Below are positions 17,854-26,067 of a stretch of 64,000 bases of DNA, piece after piece. Location of the stretch: contig NZ_BAAAYL010000001.1 of the NCBI RefSeq assembly GCF_039536205.1, positions 4,092,001 to 4,156,000 of the forward strand, in the 5' to 3' direction. Under the pieces are notes generated by a model. It had not been told where the DNA came from. It made no database searches and saw only the letters and a list, made by a program, of their open reading frames with translations. This DNA is from Streptomyces sannanensis (lineage in GTDB: Bacteria; Actinomycetota; Actinomycetes; Streptomycetales; Streptomycetaceae). Position numbers and translations under genes: made by a program. Position 1 is the first letter of the stretch. Each line of letters starts with the position of its first letter.

Positions 17854-18903
17854 TTACGCGGTGGCGTCGCCCTTGCGGCGCTTCATCGCGAAGACGACAC
17901 CGGCACCGGCGACGACGGCGATACCGCCGGCGAGACCGAGGGCCGGCAGCATCGAGGACGAACCGGTCTCGGCCAGGTTGCCCGTGACGTTGATCGGCTT
18001 GGCCGGGCCGCCCTGCGGCTTGACGTCGTTGGACGGCTTCTCACCGTTCGGCTTCGAGTCGTCGACGTTCCCGGCGTCGCCGCCGCCCGCGATGATCTGG
18101 AGCGGGTACTCCTCGCCGTCGAAGGCGCAGTCCGAGCCGTTCTCGTTGGCGTCCCCACCGATGACGAGCGCGATGGCGCTGCCCGCGGGCGCGGCCTTGT
18201 CGATCTTCAGGCGCAGGTCGATGGAGACCTTCTGGCCGGCGTCGAGGGAGAAAGAGCCGGCGAAGTAGCCGTTGTTCTCGTTGCCCATCGTGAAGTCCTT
18301 CGTCCACTTACCGGACTCCGGGTCACGCATCTCGAAGTGCGCGTACTTCTCGACCAGCTTGTTGGACGTGCTCTCGTCGAGGTCGTTCTCGTAGGAGGCG
18401 AAGGCGAAGGTCTCCAGCTCCTCGATGTCCGACTCGCCGGTGTTCGCGACGTTCAGCTTGAAGTTCTTCCAGCCGCTGCCCGCGACGATCTTGTTCGGGA
18501 AGCCGGAGAGGCTGACGTCGACGGTGGCGTCCTCGCACCACTCCTCGTCGTCGTCCTCGGTCGGCTTGGCGGGGTCCTCAGTGGGCTTGGCCGGGTCTTC
18601 GGTCGGCTTGGCGGGGTCCTCGGTCGGCTTGGCCGGGTCCTCAGTGGGCTTGGCGGGGTCCTCGGTCGGCTTGGCCGGGTCCTCAGTGGGCTTGGCGGGG
18701 TCCTCGGTCGGCTTGGCCGGGTCCTCAGTGGGCTTGGCCGGGTCCTCGGTCGGCTTGGCCGGGTCCTCGGTCGTGGTGCCGGTGGTGGTCTGGGTGGTGC
18801 CGGGGTTGTTGTCGTCCGCGAACGCGGAAGGCGCCGCCAGGAAAGCGGCGGGAGCTATGACAGCCGTCGCGGCCGCAACGGCCATGGCGCGGCGAAGCTT
18901 CAT
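17854..18903 (-). CDS. Sortase-anchored (LAETG) repeat-stalk surface protein
   Basis: 349 residues. A signal peptide (about 1-30, ending AFA) is followed by a Thr-rich stretch. Ten identical seven-residue repeats (PAKPTED) come next, then an acidic patch, a globular domain of about 150 residues with two Cys, and a C-terminal sorting signal: LAETG, a hydrophobic helix and an MKRRK tail. LAXTG is the recognition motif of class E sortases in Streptomyces, so the protein should be covalently attached to peptidoglycan. The Pro-Glu-Thr repeats would make an extended stalk. No sortase gene lies in the window. Function of the globular domain unknown. Confidence 0.88.
   Translation of the reverse strand: MKLRRAMAVAAATAVIAPAAFLAAPSAFADDNNPGTTQTTTGTTTEDPAKPTEDPAKPTEDPAKPTEDPAKPTEDPAKPTEDPAKPTEDPAKPTEDPAKPTEDPAKPTEDPAKPTEDDDEEWCEDATVDVSLSGFPNKIVAGSGWKNFKLNVANTGESDIEELETFAFASYENDLDESTSNKLVEKYAHFEMRDPESGKWTKDFTMGNENNGYFAGSFSLDAGQKVSIDLRLKIDKAAPAGSAIALVIGGDANENGSDCAFDGEEYPLQIIAGGGDAGNVDDSKPNGEKPSNDVKPQGGPAKPINVTGNLAETGSSSMLPALGLAGGIAVVAGAGVVFAMKRRKGDATA
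18561..18770 (-). repeat. Ten tandem 21-bp repeats in the LAETG protein gene
   Basis: Exactly 210 bp, made of ten 21-bp units that encode identical residues and differ only at a few synonymous positions (GGCGGGG/GGCCGGG; TCGGTC/TCAGTG). The variants partly alternate, which suggests expansion by duplication of a two-unit block. The copy number is likely to vary between strains. Confidence 0.95.
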
Positions 18904-19602
18904 GAAGACCTCAAAGAAGTCCGGCGTACCGCTGCTGTGCAGTACGGAAGAGTGAGACGGCCCGCCCTCCCGAAGGGTGTTACGGGTGGGGCCGTTGTTT
19001 CCGCATGCATGACCTGCAACGGCGGTGAATGGTTGTCCTCGCCTTTACCCCATTCTTATGTGACCTCGGCCACATGACCGTTGCGTCGGCTGCCGCCGAG
19101 CGAAGGGCCCCGCGCAAACCTGGTTCGCGGGGCCCTGGGCCGTTGGCACCGGCGTCAGGGCAGCGGCGGTGCCGGGGGCGGCGCCGGGGGGTGGCGCCGC
19201 GGTCAGGAGTCGCCGGGTCGGTACGCCCGGCGCGCGACGCGCGCGAGTGGTGTCGACCTCTGGCAATAGGGGAGTGCAGCAGTGCGGGACTTGTCTCTGC
19301 GCCTCTGCATCGTGCTCGTTGGCTGCTGCCGACGCAACCGTTCGGACCGGATGCGGTCGGCTCCGGGCGTCCCCGGAGCCGACCGCCCTTATGGGTGACC
19401 GGGCTGCTGTCCCCTGCCGACCGGTCACGCACGCTGGGGCGCGGTCCCACGACGTACCAGCGGTACGTCACACGCTCCAGCGAAGCCACGCGTGGTTTCC
19501 TCGGGCCCGCCCCTGGCTGGCACGGACAACCGGACAACGAAGCCGCTCCGGGCGCGGTCACGCGCCGTACGGGTGAGAAGGCATAGGGACAGATGTTTGG
19601 GC
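18904..19602. other. 700-bp gene-free stretch with two strong hairpins
   Basis: No convincing gene: reading frames here have poor codon use and low complexity. The part near 18904-19080 should hold the promoter of the LAETG protein. Two large hairpins are present, arms 19105-19114/19126-19135 (GGGCCCCGCG) and 19353-19366/19373-19386 (14 bp, perfect). A 39-codon GTG frame between them, preceded by GGGGAG, runs into the second hairpin and has no recognisable product. I see nothing else. Confidence 0.5.
19353..19386. terminator. Strong hairpin downstream of chorismate mutase
   Basis: Arms GCGGTCGGCTCCGG (19353-19366) and its exact complement (19373-19386) with a six-base loop. It lies 217 bp beyond the chorismate mutase stop on the minus strand. 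It may end that transcript, or that of an unrecognised small RNA in the gap. Confidence 0.55.
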
Positions 19603-19890
19603 TCAGACGCGGCCTCGGCAGAGCTCCAGCAGCGTCATGGCCAGCGAGGTGCCCGGCTTGCCGAGCGCGTCACGGTAACGGCCGAGGATCTCCATCTCGC
19701 GCGCCAGGTTCACCCGGCGGCCGCCTGAGGTGATCCTGGCCTCCTGGATGACGGCCGAGACGGCCATCCGTTCCTGGACGAGGCCGATGATCCGGTCGTC
19801 GAGGGCGTCGATGCGCTCACGGGCGTCGCCGATCAGCGCGGCGGCGTCGTCGGTACGGGCGCCGGTCCGCTCCGCTGCGGTGGTGCTCAT
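19603..19890 (-). CDS. AroQ-type chorismate mutase
   Basis: 95 residues from ATG 19890 with AAGGAG nine bases upstream. All-helical AroQ fold: ARERIDALDDRIIGLVQERMAVSAVIQEAR carries the N-terminal catalytic Arg and the Lys/Arg-rich helix, and REMEILGRYRDALG the second helix. The enzyme rearranges chorismate to prephenate, the branch point to Phe and Tyr, in the cytoplasm. Length is normal for a free-standing enzyme. The mRNA leader appears to carry a Phe/Tyr-containing peptide and attenuator (see 19945-20071), and the gene is divergent from guaA. Confidence 0.88.
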   Translation of the reverse strand: MSTTAAERTGARTDDAAALIGDARERIDALDDRIIGLVQERMAVSAVIQEARITSGGRRVNLAREMEILGRYRDALGKPGTSLAMTLLELCRGRV

Positions 19891-19944
19891 GGAGGGGCTC
19901 CTTGTCGGGAGTGCGGCCCCCGGAGCGGCAAAGCCGGGAAACGA

Positions 19945-19979
19945 CAGGCGCCCCGGACCTTGTCGGCCCGGGGCGCCTG
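19945..19979 (-). terminator. Attenuator hairpin before chorismate mutase
   Basis: Perfect 12-bp stem, arms 19945-19956 and 19968-19979 (core AGGCGCCCCGG/CCGGGGCGCCT), 20 bases after the leader-peptide stop and 54 bases before the chorismate mutase start. On the minus strand it is followed by GTCGTTT. The loop contains AAGGTC, complementary to GACCTT in the leader-peptide codons, so an alternative pairing is possible. It would terminate transcription within the leader when Phe/Tyr-tRNA is abundant. Confidence 0.65.
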
Positions 19980-19999
19980 GGAAGTCGCTTGTCAGTTGC

Positions 20000-20071
20000 T
20001 CAAGCAGCACGACCATGGCAGCCGGTGGGCCCGGTGCCATAGGTAAAGACGAAGGTCGGCTGCGTGTGCAT
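20000..20071 (-). CDS. Putative Phe/Tyr leader peptide
   Basis: 23-residue frame, ATG at 20071 and TGA at 20000-20002, containing the run F-V-F-T-Y (codons TTC GTC TTT ACC TAT). TTT and TAT are rare codons in Streptomyces. The ATG lies seven bases after a -10-like CATACT, so the message would be leaderless. A terminator-like hairpin follows, then chorismate mutase, whose pathway makes Phe and Tyr. The whole layout is that of ribosome-mediated attenuation. Only three aromatic codons are present, fewer than in enteric pheA leaders, so the call is an inference. Confidence 0.6.
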   Translation of the reverse strand: MHTQPTFVFTYGTGPTGCHGRAA

Positions 20072-20078
20072 GGTGGTC

Positions 20079-20107
20079 AGTATGCCCTCGTGCACTTCGT
20101 GTGCCAA
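20079..20107 (-). promoter_or_regulatory. Promoter of the leader peptide/chorismate mutase transcript
   Basis: -35 TTGGCA (20107-20102), 17-bp spacer, -10 CATACT (20084-20079), then seven bases to the leader-peptide ATG. Both hexamers match five of six consensus positions of a housekeeping sigma promoter, and the spacing is ideal. Confidence 0.65.
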
Positions 20108-20152
20108 CGCGGGTTCGGATGGTGAGACGAAAAGTAAGCCATCCGGCCCCGG

Positions 20153-20158
20153 TAGAAT
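20153..20158 (+). promoter_or_regulatory. Probable -10 element of guaA
   Basis: TAGAAT lies 41 bases before the guaA GTG. No good -35 is seen at the usual spacing, so the assignment is weak. The site is back to back with the chorismate mutase promoter. Confidence 0.4.
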
Positions 20159-20199
20159 CGACAAATACCGACCCCCTCCACCGCCGGAAGGCCGCTCCC

Positions 20200-21783
20200 G
20201 TGCCAGCAGCACCCCCCGCCGCCCCCGACGTCGTTCTTGTTGTCGACTTCGGCGCGCAGTACGCCCAGCTCATCGCCCGCCGCGTCCGTGAGGCCCGGGT
20301 CTACAGCGAGATCGTGCCCAGCACGATGCCTGTGGCCGAGATGCTGGCGAAGAACCCGAAGGCGATCATCCTCTCGGGTGGTCCGTCCTCCGTGTACGAG
20401 GAGGGCGCCCCGCGCCTGGACCGCTCGCTCTTCGAGGCCGGCGTCCCGATTTTCGGCATGTGCTACGGCTTCCAGCTGATGGCGCAGACCCTCGGCGGCA
20501 CCGTCGACAACACCGGTGCGCGTGAGTACGGCCGTACGCCCCTGCACGTCAGCAGGACCGGTTCCACGCTCTTCGAGGGCACCCCGGCCGAGCAGGACGT
20601 GTGGATGTCGCACGGTGACGCCTGCTCCGCCGCGCCCGAGGGCTTCACCGTCACCGCCTCCACGGACGTCGTCCCGGTCGCGGCCTTCGAGAACGACGAG
20701 AAGAAGCTCTACGGCGTGCAGCACCACCCCGAGGTGATGCACTCCACCTACGGCCAGCAGGTGCTGGAGCACTTCCTCTACCGCGGTGCCGGCATCGAGC
20801 CGACCTGGACCACCGGCAATGTCATCGAGGAGCAGGTCGCGGCCATCCGCGAGCTCGTCGGCGACAAGCGCGCCATCTGCGGCCTGTCCGGCGGTGTGGA
20901 CTCCGCCGTCGCGGCCGCCCTGGTGCAGAAGGCCATCGGCTCGCAGCTGACCTGTGTGTACGTCGACCACGGCCTGATGCGCAAGGACGAGACGCAGCAG
21001 GTCGAGAAGGACTTCGTGGCGGCCACGGGCGTCCAGCTGAAGGTCGTGGACGCGGAGGAGCGCTTCCTCGGCGCGCTGGCCGGGGTCACCGACCCCGAGG
21101 AGAAGCGCAAGATCATCGGCCGGGAGTTCATCCGGGTCTTCGAGCAGGCACAGGCGGAGATCATCGCCGAGGCGGGCGCCGAGGGCCGACCGGTCGAGTT
21201 CCTGGTGCAGGGCACCCTCTACCCGGACGTGGTCGAGTCCGGCGGCGGCACCGGCACCGCGAACATCAAGTCGCACCACAACGTCGGCGGCCTCCCCGAG
21301 GACCTCGAGTTCAAGCTGATCGAGCCGCTGCGCAAGCTGTTCAAGGACGAGGTCCGGATGGTCGGCCAGGAACTCGGCCTGCCGGAGGAGATCGTCCAGC
21401 GCCAGCCCTTCCCGGGCCCCGGACTCGGTATCCGGATCGTCGGCGAGGTCACGCGCGAGCGCCTCGACCTGCTGCGTGAGGCCGACGCCATCGCCCGTGA
21501 GGAGCTGACGGCGGCCGGTCTCGACCGCGAGATCTGGCAGTGCCCGGTCGTGCTGCTCGCCGACGTCCGCTCGGTGGGCGTCCAGGGCGACGGCCGGACC
21601 TACGGTCACCCGATCGTTCTGCGCCCCGTCTCCTCCGAGGACGCGATGACGGCGGACTGGACGCGGCTGCCGTACGAGGTGCTGGCGAGGATCTCGACGC
21701 GCATCACCAACGAGGTGAAGGACGTCAACCGCGTGGTGCTGGACGTCACCAGCAAGCCGCCGGGCACCATCGAGTGGGAGTAA
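20200..21783 (+). CDS. guaA: GMP synthase (glutamine-hydrolysing)
   Basis: 527 residues from the GTG at 20200, which has GGAAGG nine bases upstream; longer in-frame starts lack family homology. The N-terminal class I glutamine amidotransferase has its nucleophile near Cys88 (GMCYGFQLM) and the HHPEV motif. The ATP-pyrophosphatase domain carries SGGVDS at about 230-235. The C-terminal dimerisation domain ends in PPGTIEWE. It aminates XMP to GMP in the cytoplasm, completing the pathway begun by GuaB at the left edge. Length and all catalytic residues are normal. Confidence 0.97.
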   Translation: MPAAPPAAPDVVLVVDFGAQYAQLIARRVREARVYSEIVPSTMPVAEMLAKNPKAIILSGGPSSVYEEGAPRLDRSLFEAGVPIFGMCYGFQLMAQTLGGTVDNTGAREYGRTPLHVSRTGSTLFEGTPAEQDVWMSHGDACSAAPEGFTVTASTDVVPVAAFENDEKKLYGVQHHPEVMHSTYGQQVLEHFLYRGAGIEPTWTTGNVIEEQVAAIRELVGDKRAICGLSGGVDSAVAAALVQKAIGSQLTCVYVDHGLMRKDETQQVEKDFVAATGVQLKVVDAEERFLGALAGVTDPEEKRKIIGREFIRVFEQAQAEIIAEAGAEGRPVEFLVQGTLYPDVVESGGGTGTANIKSHHNVGGLPEDLEFKLIEPLRKLFKDEVRMVGQELGLPEEIVQRQPFPGPGLGIRIVGEVTRERLDLLREADAIAREELTAAGLDREIWQCPVVLLADVRSVGVQGDGRTYGHPIVLRPVSSEDAMTADWTRLPYEVLARISTRITNEVKDVNRVVLDVTSKPPGTIEWE

Positions 21784-21813
21784 CCCTCCCCGAGGGCCCC
21801 GCAGGGCCGTTGC

Positions 21814-21849
21814 CGCCGCCGCCGCTCATATGTATGAGCGGCGGCGGCG
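21814..21849 (+). terminator. guaA terminator
   Basis: Seventeen-base perfect inverted repeat (arms 21814-21830 and 21833-21849) 30 bases after the guaA stop. The apical CATATGTATG forms the loop. Confidence 0.8.
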
Positions 21850-21918
21850 CCGTGTTCTCGGTCGGGTGAGCCCGATCGGCCTCCTGTCCGTATCCCCTCT
21901 CGAGGAACACGGGAAAGA

Positions 21919-22452
21919 ATGCGTCCGGAGCGCAGACAGGGCGGAGAGGCGGATCAGATCATGGCTCATGGGTATCGGGTGGACCGGGGCAGGCAGACCG
22001 CGAGCCGGTATGCGCTTCTGCCGCTGCGTGTCTTTCTCGGGGTGACCTTCATCTACGCGGGGCTCGACAAGCTCACCGACCCCGCCTTCCTCTCCGACAG
22101 CGGGCCGGGGTCGATCGGCGAGCTGATGCACAGCGTGCGTGACACCGCGGCGATCCCCGCCCTGGTCGACCTGGCGCTCAAGGACCCTTCGGGCTTCGGC
22201 CACGCCATCGCGTTCGGTGAGCTCGCGGTCGGCATCGGCACCCTGATCGGTCTGCTGGCACGGCTGGCCGCCCTCGGCGGGGCGCTGATCTCGTTGAGCC
22301 TGTGGCTCACCGTCAGCTGGAACACCGAGCCGTACTACTACGGGAACGATCTGGCCTATCTGATGGCCTGGTCGCCGTTGGTACTGGCCGGGGCAGCCGT
22401 CCTGTCGGTGGACGCGTTCCTGGCGGAGCGCCGCCGCCGCCGCACGCCGTAG
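21919..22452 (+). CDS. DoxX family membrane protein
   Basis: 177 residues from ATG 21919; ATG 21961 with GAGAGG upstream is an equally plausible start and would give 163 residues. The DoxX pattern is visible: LLPLRVFLGVTFIYAGLDKLTDPAF, then FGELAVGIGTLIGLLARLAALGGALISL, with four transmembrane helices. DoxX-type proteins are linked to respiration or redox protection, but this member's role is unknown. Its 3' end overlaps the convergent small membrane gene by about 97 bp. Confidence 0.8.
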   Translation: MRPERRQGGEADQIMAHGYRVDRGRQTASRYALLPLRVFLGVTFIYAGLDKLTDPAFLSDSGPGSIGELMHSVRDTAAIPALVDLALKDPSGFGHAIAFGELAVGIGTLIGLLARLAALGGALISLSLWLTVSWNTEPYYYGNDLAYLMAWSPLVLAGAAVLSVDAFLAERRRRRTP

Positions 22453-22622
22453 TCGATCCCGCTGACCAGGGCGGCGAGGAAGAGGCCCATGGTGATCAGC
22501 GGGATCGCCGCGTACCAGGGCGTGTGCCAGTCGCCCGCCGCGTCGCCGGCGAAGGCGACGGCCGTGGTGAGCAGGGTCAGGCCCGCGACCAGCCGTCCGG
22601 GGCGGAACTCATGACGCAGCAC
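22356..22622 (-). CDS. Small membrane protein following the PspC/LiaF-like gene
   Basis: 88 residues from a GTG start overlapping the end of the PspC-type gene, with a near-perfect GGAGGTGA ribosome site placed within the upstream coding sequence. This strong coupling argues that the gene is real. Two hydrophobic helices (RLVAGLTLLTTAVAFAG; WYAAIPLITMGLFLAALVSG) are followed by a run of Arg, giving a cytoplasmic tail. The last 30 residues are antisense to the doxX gene, so they are constrained by two overlapping genes. No family recognised. Confidence 0.65.
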   Translation of the reverse strand: MLRHEFRPGRLVAGLTLLTTAVAFAGDAAGDWHTPWYAAIPLITMGLFLAALVSGIDYGVRRRRRSARNASTDRTAAPASTNGDQAIR

Positions 22623-23904
22623 GGGTCACCTCCGCCTGGCCGAGGCCGACCTGGAGGCGCAGCTCGATCGTGCCGGCGGGCTTCGCGCCCGCGGGTGGCG
22701 GAAGCGTGCGCACCGTTTTCCTGCCGGGGGCCACGTCCACGTCGTGCTTCCCCTCACCGGGCAATTGGATGTCGCCTAGGCCCACCTCGGCGTCGATTTT
22801 CACCGTCACGTCCTTCGGTACGACGACCTTGATCCTGCCCGCGCCCACCTCTGCGCCGGTGGTCAAGGTCCGCCCTGCCGGGACGGCCAGCCCGCCCAGG
22901 TCCAGGGTGCCCACGCCGCTGCCCAGTTCGTACCGGTGCTGCACCGTCGCCACCGATGCGGGTGTCCAGGTCGAACGCGTCCACTCCGATGTGATGCTCT
23001 TCGGCAGCGCCGCGGCCCCCGCCAGCAGCACGGCTGTGAGGCACGCCATCATGATCGTGCCGAATCCGGTCCGGCCGAGGAACGAGCTGACCACGAGGCC
23101 GACAGCGAACACCAGGAGCGCGCTCGCCAGGCCTATCTGCAGGCTGGTGGCGATCGGCAGGCTCGCCCAGGACAGTCCCGTTCCCAGCCCGCCGGCGATC
23201 AGTGCCAGCAGCAGGACCAGGCCGCCTATGGAACGTGGGCCGCGCGTGGCGGCGGGCTCGCGGACGTACCCGACCGGGGGCCGGGTGTCCGTCCACATCG
23301 TGTCCACGACCGTGCCCGCGGGACCCCAGAGATAACCGGACGGCACTGGACCCGTCGAGCCGTCCTTGACGATCGGATCCCGCCACCACGACGGTGTGCC
23401 GGGTGCGGGCGGGGCCTTCGTCTCGGGCGGGGCATCGGCGACCGCCTGCGCCGTCACCGGGTCGAGCGGGCTCTCCGGTGCGGTCAGGCGGCGGCGCTGC
23501 GACCAGACGGCGGAGCCCGCGACGGCGAGCGAGAGCAGCATGGCGAAAGCGAGCAGCGAGCCGTTGTTGAGCATCGACAGGAACAGACCGCAGCCCGCCA
23601 GGGCCATCAGCACGGCGGCCAGGGCCGGGCCTTCGACCCGTCCCGACAGCAGCCTGCGCGCCTCGTTCTCGTCGTCGTCCTCGGCCGGTATCAGCAGCCA
23701 GGCGAAGCCGTAGAAGATCAGGCCGATGCCGCCGGTGACGGTGAGGACACCGAGGACGATCCGGAAGATCACCGGGTCGATGTCGCAGTACCTGCCCAGG
23801 CCGCCGCACACGCCGCCGATCACCCGGCTCTGCCGGCTGCGGCGCAGCTGCGGCGGCTTGTGATCGGCGGCGGGAGCCGCGGGAGCGTCGTGCGGTGCTG
23901 TCAT
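22609..23904 (-). CDS. PspC domain protein with LiaF-like C terminus
   Basis: 431 residues. The N-terminal PspC domain (about 20-75: RRSRQSRVIGGVCGGLGRYCDIDPVIFRIVLGVL) is followed by several further membrane helices. The last ~110 residues form a beta-rich domain of the LiaF/DUF4097 type, with repeating GSGVGTLDLGGL and GLGDIQL strands. PspC and LiaF proteins sense envelope stress and hold back their partner kinase. The divergent gene 172 bp away encodes a kinase with its own PspC domain, so the two probably form one LiaFSR-like circuit acting at the cytoplasmic membrane. Confidence 0.85.
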   Translation of the reverse strand: MTAPHDAPAAPAADHKPPQLRRSRQSRVIGGVCGGLGRYCDIDPVIFRIVLGVLTVTGGIGLIFYGFAWLLIPAEDDDENEARRLLSGRVEGPALAAVLMALAGCGLFLSMLNNGSLLAFAMLLSLAVAGSAVWSQRRRLTAPESPLDPVTAQAVADAPPETKAPPAPGTPSWWRDPIVKDGSTGPVPSGYLWGPAGTVVDTMWTDTRPPVGYVREPAATRGPRSIGGLVLLLALIAGGLGTGLSWASLPIATSLQIGLASALLVFAVGLVVSSFLGRTGFGTIMMACLTAVLLAGAAALPKSITSEWTRSTWTPASVATVQHRYELGSGVGTLDLGGLAVPAGRTLTTGAEVGAGRIKVVVPKDVTVKIDAEVGLGDIQLPGEGKHDVDVAPGRKTVRTLPPPAGAKPAGTIELRLQVGLGQAEVTRAAS

Positions 23905-24076
23905 GGGTCCATGGTGACGGGCCGCGTCGTGTGGTGGGAGCCGTCCCGACCCTGGCCGATCCCTGATATCGCCCCTGAGGGGACCGTGGGGGGCACCGGT
24001 CGGGCGGGGGCCGGACCCGGACTCGTATCAGGGACGTGTAGGGGACGGACCCTGATGCCCGCACGCGCACAAACGT

Positions 24077-25357
24077 GTGAACATCGTTGGCATGCCTGTC
24101 GCCGCACGCCTCACCGAACCCGAAGAGATCCCCCTGCGCAAGCTCTACCGCAGCGCGGATGGCCGGATGCTCGGCGGTGTGGCGCGCGGTCTCGCCGGGC
24201 ACCTCGGTCTGCCGGTCTCCTGGGTGCGGTTCGTCTTCCTCGGCCTGTTCTTCGTGGACGGGCTGGGGGCGCTGCTCTATGCCGTGTTCTGGTTCGTGGT
24301 GCCGCTGGGCGTCGGAGGTACGTCGGCGCCGCGTTCCGCCTTCGAGGTGACCCCGGACGGCCGCCGCAGGCTCCGCAAGCCCGACAGGGGCCAGATCCTC
24401 GCCCTGATCGCTCTGATCATCGGCGCGGGGGTATTCGTCGGCAGCGTGGACCTCGGCGGCCAGGCCGGTCCGTACATCTGGCCGATGCTGCTCATCGGCG
24501 CGGGAGTCGTGCTGGTGTGGCGGCAGGCGGACAACGCCCGCCGGGCCCGCTGGATGGAGGCCGGGCGCCGCAGCAGGCTGCTGCCGCTGGCCCGGGGCCT
24601 GGCGGGTGTCGCCCTGGTCGGCACAGGCTTCACGGCCTTCATGGTGGTGCGGGGTTCGGCCGCGCAGCTGGGCAATGTCCTGACCGCCGCGCTCGCCGTC
24701 GTCGCCGGCATAGCGCTGCTCGCGGGCCCCTATCTCGTCCGGATGACCCAGGACCTCTCGGAGGAGCGGCTGATGCGTATCCGCGCCCAGGAACGCGCCG
24801 AGGTCGCCGCCCATGTTCATGACTCGGTGCTGCACACCCTCACCCTGATCCAGCGCAACGCGGACGACGCGCACCAGGTCAGGCGGCTTGCCCGGGCCCA
24901 GGAGCGAGAGCTGCGCGTCTGGCTCTACAAGCCGGAGGGCAAGGGACAGGAAGAGGAGGAGCCCGACACCCTCGCCGAGGCGGTGCGGCGCAGTGCCGCC
25001 GAGGTCGAGGACAAGCACGGAGTCCCCATCGAGGTCGTGGTGGTCGGCGATTGCCCGCTCGACGAGCGGCTCGGCGCACAGATACAGGCAGCGCGCGAGG
25101 CGATGGTCAATGCCGCCAAGTACGGTGGCGAGGGTGGCGCGGTTCAGGTCTATGCCGAGGTCGAGGGCCGTACGGTCTTTGTCTCGGTCCGCGACCGCGG
25201 CCCCGGTTTCGACCTGGACGCCGTGCCGGACGACCGGATGGGCGTACGAGAATCAATCATCGGCCGGATGCAGCGCAACGGTGGGACCGCGCGGCTGCGT
25301 TCGGTGCCCGGAGGGGGCACGGAGGTCGAGCTGGAGATGGAGAGGGCGGACGCATGA
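24077..25357 (+). CDS. PspC-histidine kinase
   Basis: 426 residues from GTG 24077; ATG 24092 is an alternative, and neither has a clear ribosome site. The N-terminal PspC domain (LYRSADGRMLGGVARGLAGHLGL) is followed by four or five membrane helices. The phosphoacceptor helix is ERAEVAAHVHDSVLHTLTLIQ, with the His in HVHDS. The ATPase domain has EAMVNAAKYGG (N box), DRGPGFD (G1) and GGTEVELEME. It overlaps the response regulator by four bases (ATGA). The domain set resembles LiaS-type kinases of Gram-positive envelope stress. Confidence 0.9.
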   Translation: MNIVGMPVAARLTEPEEIPLRKLYRSADGRMLGGVARGLAGHLGLPVSWVRFVFLGLFFVDGLGALLYAVFWFVVPLGVGGTSAPRSAFEVTPDGRRRLRKPDRGQILALIALIIGAGVFVGSVDLGGQAGPYIWPMLLIGAGVVLVWRQADNARRARWMEAGRRSRLLPLARGLAGVALVGTGFTAFMVVRGSAAQLGNVLTAALAVVAGIALLAGPYLVRMTQDLSEERLMRIRAQERAEVAAHVHDSVLHTLTLIQRNADDAHQVRRLARAQERELRVWLYKPEGKGQEEEEPDTLAEAVRRSAAEVEDKHGVPIEVVVVGDCPLDERLGAQIQAAREAMVNAAKYGGEGGAVQVYAEVEGRTVFVSVRDRGPGFDLDAVPDDRMGVRESIIGRMQRNGGTARLRSVPGGGTEVELEMERADA

Positions 25358-26067
25358 CCGAGCAGACCGAGCAGACCGGGCAGACAGGGCAGACCGGGGA
25401 CAACGAGCGCCGGGTGAGGGTCGTACTCGTCGACGACCACCGGATGTTCCGCGCGGGTGTGCAGGCGGAGATCGGGCAGACCGACCGTACCGGCGTCGAG
25501 GTCGTCGGTGAGGCCGCCGATGCCGGCCAGGCCGTCACGGTCATCACGGCCACCCGCCCCGAGGTGGTTCTTCTCGATGTCCATCTGCCGGGCGGCGGTG
25601 GCGTCGAAGTCCTGCGCCGCTGTGCCCCTTTGATGGCCGCCCCCGACCGCCCGGTGCGGTTCCTGGCGCTGTCCGTCTCGGACGCGGCGGAGGATGTCAT
25701 CGGTGTCATCCGGGGCGGTGCCCGCGGCTATGTCACCAAGACCATCACAGGCACCGACCTGGTCGACGCGATCTTCCGGGTGGCGGACGGCGACGCGGTC
25801 TTCTCGCCCCGGCTGGCCGGCTTCGTGCTCGACGCCTTCGCCTCGACCGATGCGCCTCCGGTGGACGAGGACATGGACCGGCTCACCCAGCGGGAGCGTG
25901 AGGTGCTCCGGCTGATCGCGCGCGGGTACGCCTACAAGGAGATCGCCAAGCAGCTCTTCATCTCCGTGAAGACGGTGGAGTCGCATGTCTCGGCGGTGCT
26001 CAGGAAGCTCCAACTGTCGAACCGTCATGAGCTGACCCGATGGGCGACGGCGCGCCGCCTCGTCTGA
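25354..26067 (+). CDS. LuxR/NarL-type response regulator
   Basis: 237 residues from ATG 25354, overlapping the kinase stop. A short N-terminal repeat (TEQ/TGQ units) precedes the receiver domain: acidic pocket DD in VVLVDDHRMF, phosphoacceptor Asp in VVLLDVHLPGG, switch Ser/Thr near LALSVSD, and Lys in YVTKTI. The C-terminal GerE-type HTH (LTQREREVLRLIARGYAYKEIAKQL) is complete. It is the cognate regulator of the PspC kinase and likely controls the divergent PspC/LiaF-like gene and its own operon. Confidence 0.94.
   Translation: MTEQTEQTGQTGQTGDNERRVRVVLVDDHRMFRAGVQAEIGQTDRTGVEVVGEAADAGQAVTVITATRPEVVLLDVHLPGGGGVEVLRRCAPLMAAPDRPVRFLALSVSDAAEDVIGVIRGGARGYVTKTITGTDLVDAIFRVADGDAVFSPRLAGFVLDAFASTDAPPVDEDMDRLTQREREVLRLIARGYAYKEIAKQLFISVKTVESHVSAVLRKLQLSNRHELTRWATARRLV

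Noticed and set aside
15312..17987. Very long open frame (891 codons) over the SSADH and GMC genes
   Set aside because: It is the out-of-frame shadow of two well-supported genes. Its product is an Arg/Gly/Pro-rich artefact of high GC content.
18561..18770. Regular repeats that might suggest a CRISPR array
   Set aside because: The units are contiguous with no spacers and encode perfect PAKPTED repeats in a surface protein.
19169..19576. 135-codon plus-strand frame in the 19-kb gap
   Set aside because: Its composition (Arg/Ala/Gly/Pro), lack of domain and the hairpin passing through it make coding unlikely.
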